Positions 42,703-51,590 of a stretch of DNA of 64,000 nucleotides are shown in pieces. The position numbers and the translations under genes were made by a program. Location of the stretch: NCBI RefSeq assembly GCF_944324995.1, contig NZ_CALUYL010000011.1, positions 1-64,000 on the forward strand, written 5' to 3'. The DNA is from an uncultured Mailhella sp. (GTDB taxonomy: Bacteria > Desulfobacterota > Desulfovibrionia > Desulfovibrionales > Desulfovibrionaceae). The stretch's first letter is position 1; each line of letters opens with the position of its first letter. Below the pieces are notes generated by a model. The model saw only the letters and a list, made by a program, of their open reading frames with translations. It had not been told where the DNA came from and searched no databases.

Positions 42703-44777
42703 CACCATCCCCCTACGCCCTTGATCTTCGTGAGCCCGCTGCCCTTCTCGCCCATCCTGAGGCGCGTCTCATCGAGATCCCTTTCCATGCTCATTCCCAT
42801 GGCTTTCAGCGCGAGCTCGCCTTCCGTCTTCTGCCTGGCAAGCGCTATCTTGCTCTGCGTCTCAAAGGCCTTGCGCTGCGCGTCCGTCTGCGCCTTCCAC
42901 GCGTCGGCCTGCTGTTTGGCCTTCGCCTTCTGCTCTTCAAGCCTGAGCTTCTGCTCTTCCGGCGACGGCTGCGCGGGCGCGTTCAGCATGGCCTCTTCCG
43001 CGCGTCTGGCATCCTCTTCCGTGCCGAAGAAGCGTTCCGGCGCTTCCAGTCCGGCGGCCTCGCACATTTTGTGACAGGTGTACACCACGTTCGAGAGGCG
43101 CACCGGAGAGTTCTTTCCCATCTGCGCGAGAAACTGCTGCTGTATCTGCAAAATCTGCCGATACGCCGCGAGCAGCTTGCTCCGGTTGCCGGTGCCGAGG
43201 CCCACGGCCACGGAAATATCCATGTCGGGATCCCACCTGCGCGGATCGAACGCCATGAATCTTCCCTTGAGTCGGAGCTGAATCTCCTTGTCCTGATACC
43301 TGTGCAGAAGATGCAGAACATAGCGGCCGAGCGGCTTGAAAAACGTTTCGGCATAGACGCGGGCAATCAGTTCCAGGCGCTGATTGATCGCCTCCTCCAT
43401 GATGGACGCCCCCGTGGCCGTGTTCTGGAGCGCGTCGGCCTGAAGGCTCTGCGTGCGGCTCGATATGCCTGTTCGGCGTTCGATGAGCTCGGAACTCATG
43501 CTGAGCCCCTGCAGCGCATCCCCGGCCGCCGTGGCCACCGGAAGAGGCGTGATGCTCGCATCCCCCTGTATTCTGTGAACGGCCCCGGCCTCGCGGGCGA
43601 GCAGACTGTCGTATTCCACATGGCCGCTCATGCCCTCGTTGACCACAAGCTCGCCCTGATTGGAAAGCATGAGATTGTCGAGATACTGACGCGTCATTTC
43701 CGTGCGCAGATCCTGCAGATCGGTGACGAGGTCGGCCAGACAGAGCCCCACCGCCTGATGCGGCATGGGCACCGAACAGGCCGCAAACAGCGGAGCGCGG
43801 TACAGCGGCCATTCCTCGAACCGCAGCACCCGGCACGACTCGGCGTCGCCGCAGAACGTGACCTTGACCTTCTCCGCCACGCCGTCGCCGTCCATGTCGA
43901 AGTCGAACCACGCCTCATACACCTTGTATTCCCGCGTGGCGCGGCTCTGACCGTCCCTGTCCGCGCCGTTCGCATCGTTGACGGCGCGCCCGACCTCCGT
44001 TTCCGGCATGACGTCGTCGTCTTCGAGCGGCGGCAGCTCGTCGATGAGAGACTGCGCATAGCCTTCCTTGCGCAGATCCGAAGCCGTCTTCACTTCCCAG
44101 TGCGCGATGAAGCGCGCCTTCTCCACGTCCGCGGCGTCCGAAGAAATCACCACGTTTTCCGAAGGCACGGGATCAATGCGGATATCCCGCGTCTTCACGG
44201 TGCGGTGCACGGTGAGGTCATACCGGGGCCCCAGCGGCGAATCATACCGTTCCACGCGCACCGCGCCCGGCGTTTCCATGTCGAGCGCCGGATCCATGAG
44301 CAGCGCCACGGCCTCCTGCTGCGAAAGCCCGGCGTACTGGAACACGCGCCGCTCCGTCTTTTCCGGGCAGTGAACAAGGCACCAGCCCACGCGCTGATAC
44401 AATCCGTCGGCGAGCACGTCGTGAACCAGCGAAAACATGCGCCTGCCGAACACCACCTGATTGACGTACAAGGTGGCGTCCTTGGCCGCCTGTTCCTGCG
44501 CGGGCGTGCGCGGATCAAAACGGATGATCTCGTCGCCGCAGAACACGCGCATGAGGCCGGGCTTGGCCCATTCCACGGTTTCCAGCACGGTGCGGTCCAC
44601 GTACACGGAAAAGCCGCGACGCGCCCGGTCGTCGTCCACGGCATAGCCGCAGCCGAGATATCGCCTCTTGAGCATCGAACGCTCATCCGAGAGCCTGGAG
44701 CCTTCCGTGCCCATGCACTGCTCCATTTCCCTCACGATGACGCGGCGAAGCCCGTCCTTTGTCTCTTTTCTGTCCAT
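42702..44777 (-). CDS. Phage portal protein
   Basis: A 691-residue portal of the podovirus/SU10 type: an N-terminal wing (FDPRTPAQEQAAKDATLYVN near residue 85), a central block with TRREYKVYEAW-like sequence, and a crown/stem region (GISSRTQSLQADALQNTATG near 440). A long C-terminal coiled coil (about 590-670, QKLRLEEQKAKAKQQADAWK) probably projects into the head. The portal is the dodecameric gate for DNA entry and exit. ATG 44777 overlaps the terminase stop by one base; an in-frame GTG two codons earlier is an alternative. Confidence 0.9.
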   Translation of the reverse strand: MDRKETKDGLRRVIVREMEQCMGTEGSRLSDERSMLKRRYLGCGYAVDDDRARRGFSVYVDRTVLETVEWAKPGLMRVFCGDEIIRFDPRTPAQEQAAKDATLYVNQVVFGRRMFSLVHDVLADGLYQRVGWCLVHCPEKTERRVFQYAGLSQQEAVALLMDPALDMETPGAVRVERYDSPLGPRYDLTVHRTVKTRDIRIDPVPSENVVISSDAADVEKARFIAHWEVKTASDLRKEGYAQSLIDELPPLEDDDVMPETEVGRAVNDANGADRDGQSRATREYKVYEAWFDFDMDGDGVAEKVKVTFCGDAESCRVLRFEEWPLYRAPLFAACSVPMPHQAVGLCLADLVTDLQDLRTEMTRQYLDNLMLSNQGELVVNEGMSGHVEYDSLLAREAGAVHRIQGDASITPLPVATAAGDALQGLSMSSELIERRTGISSRTQSLQADALQNTATGASIMEEAINQRLELIARVYAETFFKPLGRYVLHLLHRYQDKEIQLRLKGRFMAFDPRRWDPDMDISVAVGLGTGNRSKLLAAYRQILQIQQQFLAQMGKNSPVRLSNVVYTCHKMCEAAGLEAPERFFGTEEDARRAEEAMLNAPAQPSPEEQKLRLEEQKAKAKQQADAWKAQTDAQRKAFETQSKIALARQKTEGELALKAMGMSMERDLDETRLRMGEKGSGLTKIKGVGGW

Positions 44778-46033
44778 CAGCACACCCGCAGATGCTTGCG
44801 CGGCGGAAGCCTGGCAAAGCCCCGGCCCGCGACGTTGTCTATTCCCATGGCCAGATACCGGAAGGCGTCGGCTCCGTGACTTGTCCAGTCGTGCAGCGGC
44901 CGGGCGCGGAAGTCCTGCGCCTTTTCATCCCATTCCCGCTGATACAGCCGCAGGGCTTCCAGCCCCTGCGCGCAGCGCCGCTCGTCGAACCAGCAGCGCG
45001 GCAGCAGCAGGCGGACCGCGTTGATGCCGTCATCCACCCGCGTCATCGGCAGCACCCGGCCTCGTATGTTGAGGCGGCGCAGGGTTTCCAGGCGCGTCGT
45101 GCCCGTGCCGAGCTCCGAAACGCCCGCATCGTGGGGCAGAAGGTGCTCGCCGTACACGTACCCCTTGTCCTGCAGCACCTTGACGTAGTGATCCAGCCCG
45201 ACGCCGGAAGCCTGATAGTAATCAATGATGTGCGCTTCCCGGCCCACAAGCTGCGCGAACCAGATGGCCGTGGAATCGGAAAAGCCCAGGTCCCACGCCG
45301 TCACCACGGGCACGCCCGGCCGATACGGTACGTTCGTGATCCGCCCTTCCCGGTCGAGCTGCTCCATGAGCCTGCCGTAATACGCGCCCAGCACCGCGGC
45401 GGTGAAGGAACATTCGTATTCCTGCTCGTATTCCGCCTCGCTCGTCTCGCGCCGCGCCACGGCAAGATCCTCTTCGCTCAGAATGCCGGTTTCCGAGGCG
45501 CGATACATGAGCGCCGCCCATTCCTCACTGTGCAGACGCGCGTTCTCCCACACCTTCCAGAGCGCGTTCTTGCCCTTCGGCGTGCCCAGAAAAAGCGCCC
45601 GGCCGTGCGTGGCCAGAATCATGGGAAGCACGATTTCCGACCACATGGAATACGGCATCTGCGCCACTTCATCGAACACCACGTCGCAGAGGTTCAGGCC
45701 GCGCAGCGAGTCGGGATTCTCCGCGCCGTAGAGCCGGATGCGCGCCCCGTTCCGAAAGTCCGCGCGAAGCTCGCCTTCGTTCACCCTGGCCCCGGTCGCC
45801 GCGGCAATTTTTTTCAGATAATCCCAGGCCACATCCTTCGCCTGCCGGTAGGTGGGCGCAATGTACGCCCCGCGGTACGACTCCCCGCCCGCTGTCGCGT
45901 TCCGGCACAGGCGCGACACCGCGAGCACCGTTTTGCCGAATCGCCTATGACAGATGAGCACCCCGAACCTCCGGGAATCGAGCGTCTCCAGCGCCTTTTC
46001 CTGCAAAGGCCTGAGCCTGATGCGCACTTCCAT
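44777..46033 (-). CDS. terL: Phage terminase large subunit
   Basis: A 418-residue packaging motor. The Walker A-type loop is CHRRFGKT near residue 29, Walker B is LCDVVFDEVAQM near 116, and the coupling motif FLGTPKG lies near 150. The nuclease domain (about 230-400) has VVTAWDLGFSDSTAIW with metal-binding Asp residues and a late THGADAFRYLAMG (SHGADAF here). It cuts and pumps phage DNA into the head. The start overlaps the small-subunit stop (TGATG); the preceding GTG is less likely. Confidence 0.93.
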   Translation of the reverse strand: MEVRIRLRPLQEKALETLDSRRFGVLICHRRFGKTVLAVSRLCRNATAGGESYRGAYIAPTYRQAKDVAWDYLKKIAAATGARVNEGELRADFRNGARIRLYGAENPDSLRGLNLCDVVFDEVAQMPYSMWSEIVLPMILATHGRALFLGTPKGKNALWKVWENARLHSEEWAALMYRASETGILSEEDLAVARRETSEAEYEQEYECSFTAAVLGAYYGRLMEQLDREGRITNVPYRPGVPVVTAWDLGFSDSTAIWFAQLVGREAHIIDYYQASGVGLDHYVKVLQDKGYVYGEHLLPHDAGVSELGTGTTRLETLRRLNIRGRVLPMTRVDDGINAVRLLLPRCWFDERRCAQGLEALRLYQREWDEKAQDFRARPLHDWTSHGADAFRYLAMGIDNVAGRGFARLPPRKHLRVC

Positions 46034-46419
46034 CACTCGCCCCCGAAGAGCACGACCTTCACATCCTGCTTCACGTCGGCCTGCACCTTGTCGGTGTACA
46101 GGCCCGCAGCCTTGCCCCGGCTGATTTCGGCGCTGACGGCGGCGGAAAGCTTGCCCTGTTCCACGGCAAGGTCGCGCAGACGCCTGAGCGCTTCCAGATG
46201 CTCTTCAAGCGAGAGCAGCGCCTGCTGCGCTTCGGCAAGCTGAAGTTCCCGAATCCGCACCGCCACCTTGCCGGTGTTTATCAGCGCCGTCGCCTTTATC
46301 CGAATGGTTCCCGGATTGATCTTTTCAACGTCATAGGCGCGACGGTAGGCTTCCGCAGCGTTCCCGCACGTCACGTACTCGGTGCAGAACTTTTCCTGCT
46401 TTGCCGTCAGTTTCGCCAT
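46033..46419 (-). CDS. terS: Phage terminase small subunit
   Basis: A 128-residue protein of the Terminase_2 family: an N-terminal helix-turn-helix (LTAKQEKFCTEYVTCGNAAE, then YRRAYDVEKINPGTIRIKA) and a coiled coil (LLSLEEHLEALRRLRDLA). It recognises the packaging start on phage DNA. The ATG has an AAAAGGTGA site and lies two bases after the stop of the holin-like gene. Confidence 0.88.
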   Translation of the reverse strand: MAKLTAKQEKFCTEYVTCGNAAEAYRRAYDVEKINPGTIRIKATALINTGKVAVRIRELQLAEAQQALLSLEEHLEALRRLRDLAVEQGKLSAAVSAEISRGKAAGLYTDKVQADVKQDVKVVLFGGE

Positions 46420-46420
46420 G

Positions 46421-46885
46421 TCACCTTTTCTCCTCCGCACACTCGTCTTCCCGGAACGGGCACTGCGCCGCGTGCTTCTTCCGCGTTTCCGGGTCCATGG
46501 TTCTTCGTATGTCGTTGATGTCGTCCGGGTTCATGAGATCCACCACGGAAAGGCCGAGCTTGCGCAGAATCCACTGCTTCACCGTTTCCCCGCCTATCCC
46601 GGCCAGAATGACGGCCACGGCCACCTGCATTTCCGGCGTCGCGTCGGGAACGGCAAGCGGCAGAAGAAGAACGCAGCCGACGGCAAGGGACGTCGTCAGC
46701 ACGGCGTTGAGCAAAACCGTGGCGACCTGCTGCGCGCATGTTCTCTGCTTGTAGCCGCGCCTAAGCTGCCTGACGGCGGAAGCCATGGCCACACCGCCCG
46801 CAAGCAGCACCAGCGGCCAGGTGCCCTTCACCACGCCGATGTATTCCGCCGCATGTTCGGCGCCGTCTCTGCCCAGATCGTTCAC
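46421..46885 (-). CDS. Holin-like phage membrane protein (LydA type)
   Basis: A 154-residue protein with three hydrophobic stretches (WPLVLLAGGVAMASA; VLTTSLAVGCVLLLPLAV; EMQVAVAVILAGIGGE) followed by a charged tail containing CPFREDEC. The pattern fits small LydA/phage_holin_3-type proteins. It starts with GTG overlapping the previous stop (GTGA). A role in timing lysis is likely because a second holin-like gene and a lysozyme precede it. Confidence 0.75.
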   Translation of the reverse strand: MNDLGRDGAEHAAEYIGVVKGTWPLVLLAGGVAMASAVRQLRRGYKQRTCAQQVATVLLNAVLTTSLAVGCVLLLPLAVPDATPEMQVAVAVILAGIGGETVKQWILRKLGLSVVDLMNPDDINDIRRTMDPETRKKHAAQCPFREDECAEEKR

Positions 46886-47274
46886 CGAGTCTTCCTTGTC
46901 TTTTCAAAGGTTCTCAGGCCGGAGAGGCCCAGCATGCCCGCCATGAGCTCCCACAGGTTGTCGGATATGAGGGAAGGAAACACCGGCACGCCCGGATACC
47001 AGCCGGAAAGCCAGACCATGACGGGACGCAGCACGAAGTCGGAAAAAATGGCCAGCGCGCACACCCAGCCGATGGCCGGCCGCCACCCCGCCACAAAAAG
47101 CGATTCGTGGGCGGCCTCGGCCTTGTTCACGTCAAGCTGCGCCATGACCTGCGCCTGCGCGTTGTCCGCCTGCTTGAGCAGCAGTTCCGCCTCGCGCTTC
47201 CTGTCCCCGTCGAAAACGTCGAGCGCCGAGCCCAGCAGCTCGGCGGCTGCGCCTATCCATCCCACGGCGCTCAT
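46882..47274 (-). CDS. Holin of the 3TM type
   Basis: A 130-residue protein: an amphipathic N-terminal helix (ELLLKQADNAQAQVMAQLDV) and then ESLFVAGWRPAIGWVCALAI, the signature of three-TM holins first described in gene transfer agents, with two further membrane segments. The ATG at 47274 has AGGAGG upstream and overlaps the lysozyme stop (ATGA). It would form the pore that releases the lysozyme. Confidence 0.82.
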   Translation of the reverse strand: MSAVGWIGAAAELLGSALDVFDGDRKREAELLLKQADNAQAQVMAQLDVNKAEAAHESLFVAGWRPAIGWVCALAIFSDFVLRPVMVWLSGWYPGVPVFPSLISDNLWELMAGMLGLSGLRTFEKTRKTR

Positions 47275-47738
47275 GCCCCCTCCTGCCATGCTCCGGTCTT
47301 CATCTGGGCTGCAAGCTCAAGAGCCCGGCCCTTCACGTCGCTCTTCCACTTCGAGTCCAGCATTTCTTCCGACGCGCGGGCGTAGTTCTCCGACTCCAGG
47401 GCCGACCACATCTTCCTGAACTTCGCAAGCTTCGTCAGGCCCAGGTTGAAGCACATGTTGAGAAGCACGGCCTGCCGCGGCTCGGCAAGCCTTCGCCACC
47501 AGGGAAAGGCTCCGTCCAGTTCCTGACCGCAGCTGCGGACGTCGAGTTCCAGCAGCTTCAACGCTTCCATCCTGCTTATCCTGTCGCCCTCCTCGCCGAC
47601 GTTCGGCACGGGATGCTGATCGAGATTGTGCCCGTAACCGATGGTCAGGGCTCCGGCCGGACAGCGGTATGCTTCCAGGCGGAGCCCCTCGTGCCTCTTG
47701 AGCTGATCCAGAAATCTCGGATGATGTTCGATACGCAT
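47271..47738 (-). CDS. Phage lysozyme (GH24 endolysin)
   Basis: A 155-residue T4-type lysozyme. The catalytic Glu lies in LKRHEGLRLEAYRCPAG near residue 16, followed by LTIGYGHN near 31 (Asp/Thr region) and a late NMCFNLG helix. It has no signal peptide, so release depends on the holin. It is the first gene of the late block in transcription order. ATG 47738 lies next to an A/T run; the ribosome site is not strong (GGGGGCG). Confidence 0.9.
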   Translation of the reverse strand: MRIEHHPRFLDQLKRHEGLRLEAYRCPAGALTIGYGHNLDQHPVPNVGEEGDRISRMEALKLLELDVRSCGQELDGAFPWWRRLAEPRQAVLLNMCFNLGLTKLAKFRKMWSALESENYARASEEMLDSKWKSDVKGRALELAAQMKTGAWQEGA

Positions 47739-48122
47739 AAAAAAAACGCCCCCTTTTTCAGAGAGCGTAAAAAGAAAAATCCGCGCGGCACAGCGCTCTG
47801 CCATTGCAGCCGAGTCTTTTCCGGCACGGATTCCGGCCGGGCGGGCCTGCGTCATGACCTGCGCCCTCCGGCACACGGAAAGACGCGTCCGATGCCCGGC
47901 AACCGGGCGTTCCAAAGCCCCGAAGGATGTCACGACAAACTTCCCGCAGACTCGCGACAGTCTTCCGGCGGACGCGACGGACGTGACGCCGACCGCGCCT
48001 CCCCTCAAGGGGCGCGAAGTCGACGCGGCACGACGATGCCGACATGCCTGCAAGGCAAAAGGGGGAGAAAGGAGACGGGAGAAGCCTGCCGGACATCGCG
48101 CAGTATGCCCGGGAGAACATGC
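47739..48122. other. Upstream region of the late block
   Basis: No gene is supported. This ~380-bp region must hold the promoter of the lysis-packaging operon unless transcription enters from elsewhere, yet no convincing promoter is seen. It also contains the expected position of an attachment site; none was found. Confidence 0.4.
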
Positions 48123-48161
48123 AAAAAAAGAAGGGGCTACGCTTTATCAGCATAACCCCTT
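48123..48161 (-). terminator. Terminator of tRNA-Lys
   Basis: On the minus strand AAGGGGTTA.../...TAGCCCCTT is followed by C and seven T residues, beginning 8 bp past the tRNA 3' end. Its intact state argues that the phage block did not insert into the tRNA 3' end. Confidence 0.88.
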
Positions 48162-48169
48162 GAAATTCA

Positions 48170-48245
48170 TGGTGGGTCGTGCGCGATTCGAACGCGCGAC
48201 TCTCTGCTTAAAAGGCAGGTACTCTACCTACTGAGTTAACGACCC
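48170..48245 (-). tRNA. tRNA-Lys (UUU)
   Basis: A 76-nt cloverleaf on the minus strand. The acceptor stem is GGGTCGT/ACGACCC with discriminator A and encoded CCA. The D-arm is ACTCAGTAGGTAGAGT, the anticodon loop CTTTTAA with anticodon TTT, and the T-arm GCGCGTTCGAATCGCGC. It reads AAA and AAG. It lies just outside the phage block. Confidence 0.97.
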
Positions 48246-48344
48246 TTCCGGTCGAAAAGACATAGCGCTATCGAGAGCCGGAGTCAAGAGAAAAATATGA
48301 CGCCGTGCCCAAAAGCGCCCGAACGCGCTCTCCAGCGGCAAACG

Positions 48345-48734
48345 TCAGTCCACGCGGCGCAAGGTCAGCGGAATGACGTGCAGCGCGCGGGAAATTTCGT
48401 CGGTGCTGCCGAGATTCCATTCCCAGGAGCCGTCCGGCCAGCCCGCGCGACGGGCCAGTTCCGCGGTCACGCCCTTGATGTTGATGACGGGATGCCGCAG
48501 AAACACCGCAGGCAGTCCGTGCGTCAGATTGCAGGCCAGGCACGCGTCGCCGCGCTGATGCAGCTCGAACAGAAAATCGAGCTTCCTGTCCGACCCCGAA
48601 AGAAGCGACATGCGGATGTCGTACGCGCCTTCTTCCGGATCTCCGAACAGCGCCTCGAAAAACTGATCGGTGCGTTCGGGAGGAAAAACCTCGTTCAGGC
48701 ATTCAGGGGTGAAGATTTCTTCATAGCTCGGCAT
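48345..48734 (-). CDS. Conserved small protein of Desulfovibrionaceae, unknown function
   Basis: A 129-residue acidic protein starting MPSYEEIFTPECLNEVFPPE. It has a conserved block GAYDIRMSLLSG, a CLACN (CxxC) motif near residue 65 and HPVINIKG near 85. I recall orthologues in Desulfovibrio genomes carrying a meaningless homeobox-style name. The CxxC could bind metal but is a single pair. GGAG lies six bases before the ATG. It is monocistronic between tRNA-Lys and the pst operon. Confidence 0.75.
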   Translation of the reverse strand: MPSYEEIFTPECLNEVFPPERTDQFFEALFGDPEEGAYDIRMSLLSGSDRKLDFLFELHQRGDACLACNLTHGLPAVFLRHPVINIKGVTAELARRAGWPDGSWEWNLGSTDEISRALHVIPLTLRRVD

Positions 48735-49029
48735 GGGCCTCTCCTTCAATGTTCAACGTGACGCGCCACACGCGCGTTTCCAGGATACTATCCTCCCGCC
48801 GCGCAAACGGCAAGGAGGTTCCGCGGGCGGATGCACCGTCTCCGATGCGGATGCCGTGCTCCGCCCCTCCGCTTCCGCCGGGGAGCGGCAATCATCGCGC
48901 CGCAGACGCAAACGCCGACGGCTTCGCGCTCCTCCGCCGCGCCGGACAAGGGGCTCGGCAAACAAAACGCCGCGAGCCCGCACAGAAGCTCTCTTCGTTC
49001 CCGCGCCCGGCATCAAGAGCCGCGGCCCG

Positions 49030-49818
49030 CTAGCCTTCCGAGGCCTCGTCGAGCATGGCTTCCAGATCGGCTTCCGAAAGGCCCGCGGGGTTCTCCACCA
49101 CGCGCAGCACGCGCCCCCCTTCCATGACCGCCAGAAACGACGCAAGCCGCAGGCTCTGACGCAGGCCGTGCGACACCATGACCACCGGCAGATTTTCCGA
49201 AAGGCCGAGGAGCAGATCTTCCACATGCCGCGCCGAACGCACGTCCAGCGAGGCCGTCGGCTCGTCGAGCAGCAGCATTTCCGGTTCCAGCGCCAGAGCC
49301 CGCGCGAGGCACAGCCGCTGCTGCTGCCCCCCGGAAAGGCGTTCCGCGCTCATGTCGAGGCGGCCTTCCACCTCGCTCCAGAGATCGGCGCGCACAAGCG
49401 CGCTCCGAACGCGGTCGTCGAGCTCCGAACGCGGACAGTTCATGGTCACGCTGAGCGGCGCGGCAATGTTGCGGTACACGCTTGCCGGAAATACCTGCGG
49501 CGTCTGAAACACCATGCCCACGCGCCGCCGAAGCTGCTCCAGCGGCACGGCGTCCGGCCCGGCGCCGGGAAGCACGTCCACCTCACCCCCGGCAAGGCGA
49601 AGCGTCACCCGCCCCGAGGCGCGGCAGCCCGGCACCTCGTCGTTGAGACGGTTCACCGCCCGAAGAAGCGTGGTCTTGCCCGATCCGGAACGCCCCACCA
49701 ACACCGCTATGCCGCCCTGCGGCACCGACAAATTCACGTCGCAAAGCACGGTGCGATCAAAGAACGACACCGACAGTCCGCCAATTTCCAGCACGGGTTC
49801 ATGCCGCATCTTGTCCAT
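49030..49818 (-). CDS. pstB: Phosphate ABC transporter ATP-binding protein
   Basis: A 262-residue ATPase. Walker A is GRSGSGKTTLLRAVNRLND near residue 42 (the RxNRLND context is typical of PstB), signature LSGGQQQRLCLARALA near 158, Walker B MLLLDEPTASLD near 180, and H-loop VSHG. It powers high-affinity phosphate import with PstC, PstA and PstS. It is the last gene of the operon and no phoU follows, which is unusual for pst operons of enteric bacteria. ATG 49818 lies 6 bp past the pstA stop. Confidence 0.92.
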   Translation of the reverse strand: MDKMRHEPVLEIGGLSVSFFDRTVLCDVNLSVPQGGIAVLVGRSGSGKTTLLRAVNRLNDEVPGCRASGRVTLRLAGGEVDVLPGAGPDAVPLEQLRRRVGMVFQTPQVFPASVYRNIAAPLSVTMNCPRSELDDRVRSALVRADLWSEVEGRLDMSAERLSGGQQQRLCLARALALEPEMLLLDEPTASLDVRSARHVEDLLLGLSENLPVVMVSHGLRQSLRLASFLAVMEGGRVLRVVENPAGLSEADLEAMLDEASEG

Positions 49819-49824
49819 GAAACG

Positions 49825-50709
49825 CTACGCCCTCCCCTGCCACGTTCTGCGAAAGCTCCTCTCCAGCGCACGCGCCGCCGCCAGAAGCAGGCAGGACACG
49901 ATGAGCAGAAACGCCGCCGCGCCGAAACCGCGCAGAAGCTCCTGCTGATCCTGATACTGGGAGGAAATGTAATAAATATCGAAAGACAAGGCTTCAAACT
50001 TGCCGAAAAGCCCGGAAGGCAGGCCCGCATTGGCCACCACGCCGGTGAAGAGAATGACGGCGGTATCTTCCGCGGCGCGCCCCACCGCGAGCACCACGCC
50101 GCCCAGAACGCCGCGCGCCGAGGCCGGAAGAAAAAGATGAAACACCGCCTGCGCATGGGAAAATCCGCTGGCCGCGGCCGCAAGCTTCAGCGACGGCGGC
50201 ACGGCCGAAAGAGCCTCGCGCGCCGAAGCCGCCAGCACCGGCAGCACCAGCAGCGACAGGCAGCACGCCGCGAGCAGCAGCGAGGTATTGGCCTCGGGCA
50301 GCACCGTGCGCCGCAGAAGCAGAATGAGCATGAAGCCGAACAGCCCCATCACGATGGACGGCATGCCCGCAAGCACGTCCACGGCCGCGCCGAGCACGCG
50401 CTTTTGCCGGGGCGAGGCGAATTCGGCCAGATACACGCCGCAGCCCACCCCGGGAAACAGCGCCAGCGCCATGGTGAGCGCCACCAGCCAGAACGTACCC
50501 ACGCACGCCGGCCAGAGGCCGTCCCACACGGGCGCGCGGCCGAACACGGCGTCGAGCGGCGGCGTGCTGCCGAACAGAAGTTCCGGCCCGAGCACGGGCA
50601 GCGCGCGCCAGAAAAGATATCCCATGAGCGCGAACACCACGGCCGGAACCGCCACGGACGAGATCAGCGCCAGCGCGCGGAAACAGAGAAAAGAAACCGA
50701 ATGTCTCAT
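49825..50709 (-). CDS. pstA: Phosphate ABC transporter permease PstA
   Basis: A 294-residue permease with six membrane segments. The EAA-type cytoplasmic loop is AASGFSHAQAVFHLFLPASA near residue 190, and AGMPSIVMGLFGFML lies near 120, a PstA hallmark. It forms the channel with PstC. The ATG overlaps the pstC stop (ATGA). The codons upstream in this frame belong to pstC in another frame. Confidence 0.92.
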   Translation of the reverse strand: MRHSVSFLCFRALALISSVAVPAVVFALMGYLFWRALPVLGPELLFGSTPPLDAVFGRAPVWDGLWPACVGTFWLVALTMALALFPGVGCGVYLAEFASPRQKRVLGAAVDVLAGMPSIVMGLFGFMLILLLRRTVLPEANTSLLLAACCLSLLVLPVLAASAREALSAVPPSLKLAAAASGFSHAQAVFHLFLPASARGVLGGVVLAVGRAAEDTAVILFTGVVANAGLPSGLFGKFEALSFDIYYISSQYQDQQELLRGFGAAAFLLIVSCLLLAAARALERSFRRTWQGRA

Positions 50710-51584
50710 GACTTCGCCCCCAGACGCCGGATGCCGAGACTGACCAGCGCATTGACCGCCAGCAGCAGAAGTCCGGCCATGAACAGCGAATCGTAGGCCG
50801 CGCCGCCCACTTCGTTGGACGTGACGAGCGCCATGTGCGCCGTGAGCGTGCGCAGGCTCGAAAGCATGGATTCGGGAGCCACGGGCGCGTTGCCCGCCAG
50901 CATGAGCGGAAGCATGGTGTCGCCCACGGCCCGGCCGAAGGCCAGCACCGCCGCGGAAAGCAGGGTGGCGCGCGAGGCGGGCAGCACCAGATGCCACATG
51001 ATTTCCATGCGCGACATGCCGAGCGCCGCGCCGGGCAGGGCCGCTCTCTCCAGCCGTTCGCGAAGCCCGGCCTGGAGCACCAGCACCACCGTGGGCAGAA
51101 TGAGCACGCTCAGCATGAGCGACGCCGTAAGCCACGAGAAGCCGGAACCGCCGAAGCCCCGCCGGATGGCCGGAGCCAGCAGAAACACTGCGGCAAAGCC
51201 ATACACCACGGTGGGCACGGCCGTCATGACGCGCACAAGGCCGCCCACCACGACGCGCCAGCAGCCGGGGCGACCGCCGCACGGCGGACACAAAAGCCAG
51301 CAGCACAGGCACACTCCCATGAGCCATCCGGGAATTACAGCGGAAAAGCCCACGGCCAGCGATCCCACCGCCATGGGCAGAATGCCGAATTCTCCCTTTC
51401 CCGGAGCCCACGACCACGAAAACGGGCCGCCGCCTCCGCCCGAAACAAAGGCGGGCAGGGCGAAGGCGACGACCATGAGAAACAGCAGCGCCATGGCCGT
51501 TGCGGCCAGCGCCACGGAAATGCGCAGGAGCACCAGGCCCGCATCCCGGCTTCCCCGGCTGCGGCAAGACGCGGCGTTTCTCAT
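50706..51584 (-). CDS. pstC: Phosphate ABC transporter permease PstC
   Basis: A 292-residue permease with six membrane segments. It carries TAVPTVVYGFAAVFL near residue 125 and the EAA loop AALGMSRMEIMWHLVLPASR near 190, then FGRAVGDTMLPLMLAGN, all standard for PstC. The first cytoplasmic-periplasmic region contains an unusual Cys/Trp-rich helix (LMGVCLCCWLLCPPCGG) not common in the family. It lies 6 bp after pstS. Confidence 0.9.
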   Translation of the reverse strand: MRNAASCRSRGSRDAGLVLLRISVALAATAMALLFLMVVAFALPAFVSGGGGGPFSWSWAPGKGEFGILPMAVGSLAVGFSAVIPGWLMGVCLCCWLLCPPCGGRPGCWRVVVGGLVRVMTAVPTVVYGFAAVFLLAPAIRRGFGGSGFSWLTASLMLSVLILPTVVLVLQAGLRERLERAALPGAALGMSRMEIMWHLVLPASRATLLSAAVLAFGRAVGDTMLPLMLAGNAPVAPESMLSSLRTLTAHMALVTSNEVGGAAYDSLFMAGLLLLAVNALVSLGIRRLGAKS

Positions 51585-51590
51585 GACGGC

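Larger units (their letters stand above)
20078..47738 (-). mobile_element. Phage late-gene block (prophage, remnant or transfer-particle cluster)
   Basis: All recognisable genes between the terminator at 20078 and the lysozyme at 47738 lie on the minus strand in phage order: lysis, TerS, TerL, portal, effector, scaffold, capsid, cargo operon, effector cassettes, adaptor, tail and ejection proteins. The head proteins resemble the SU10 type, and the short tail-gene set suggests podovirus-like particles. No integrase, repressor, replication or excision gene is inside, and I found no direct repeat of the tRNA-Lys 3' end near 20 kb. Internal terminators at 39562, 33208, 31774 and 27725 split the block into separate transcription units. 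Confidence 0.88.

Noticed and set aside
47758..48153. A 131-codon minus-strand frame upstream of the lysozyme
   Set aside because: It overlaps the tRNA terminator region, lacks a ribosome site, and has a biased Arg/Cys-rich translation typical of non-coding GC-rich DNA.
48170..48245. tRNA-Lys 3' end as the phage attachment site
   Set aside because: The tRNA terminator next to it is intact, no integrase is adjacent, and I could not find a repeat of the tRNA 3' end near 20 kb.
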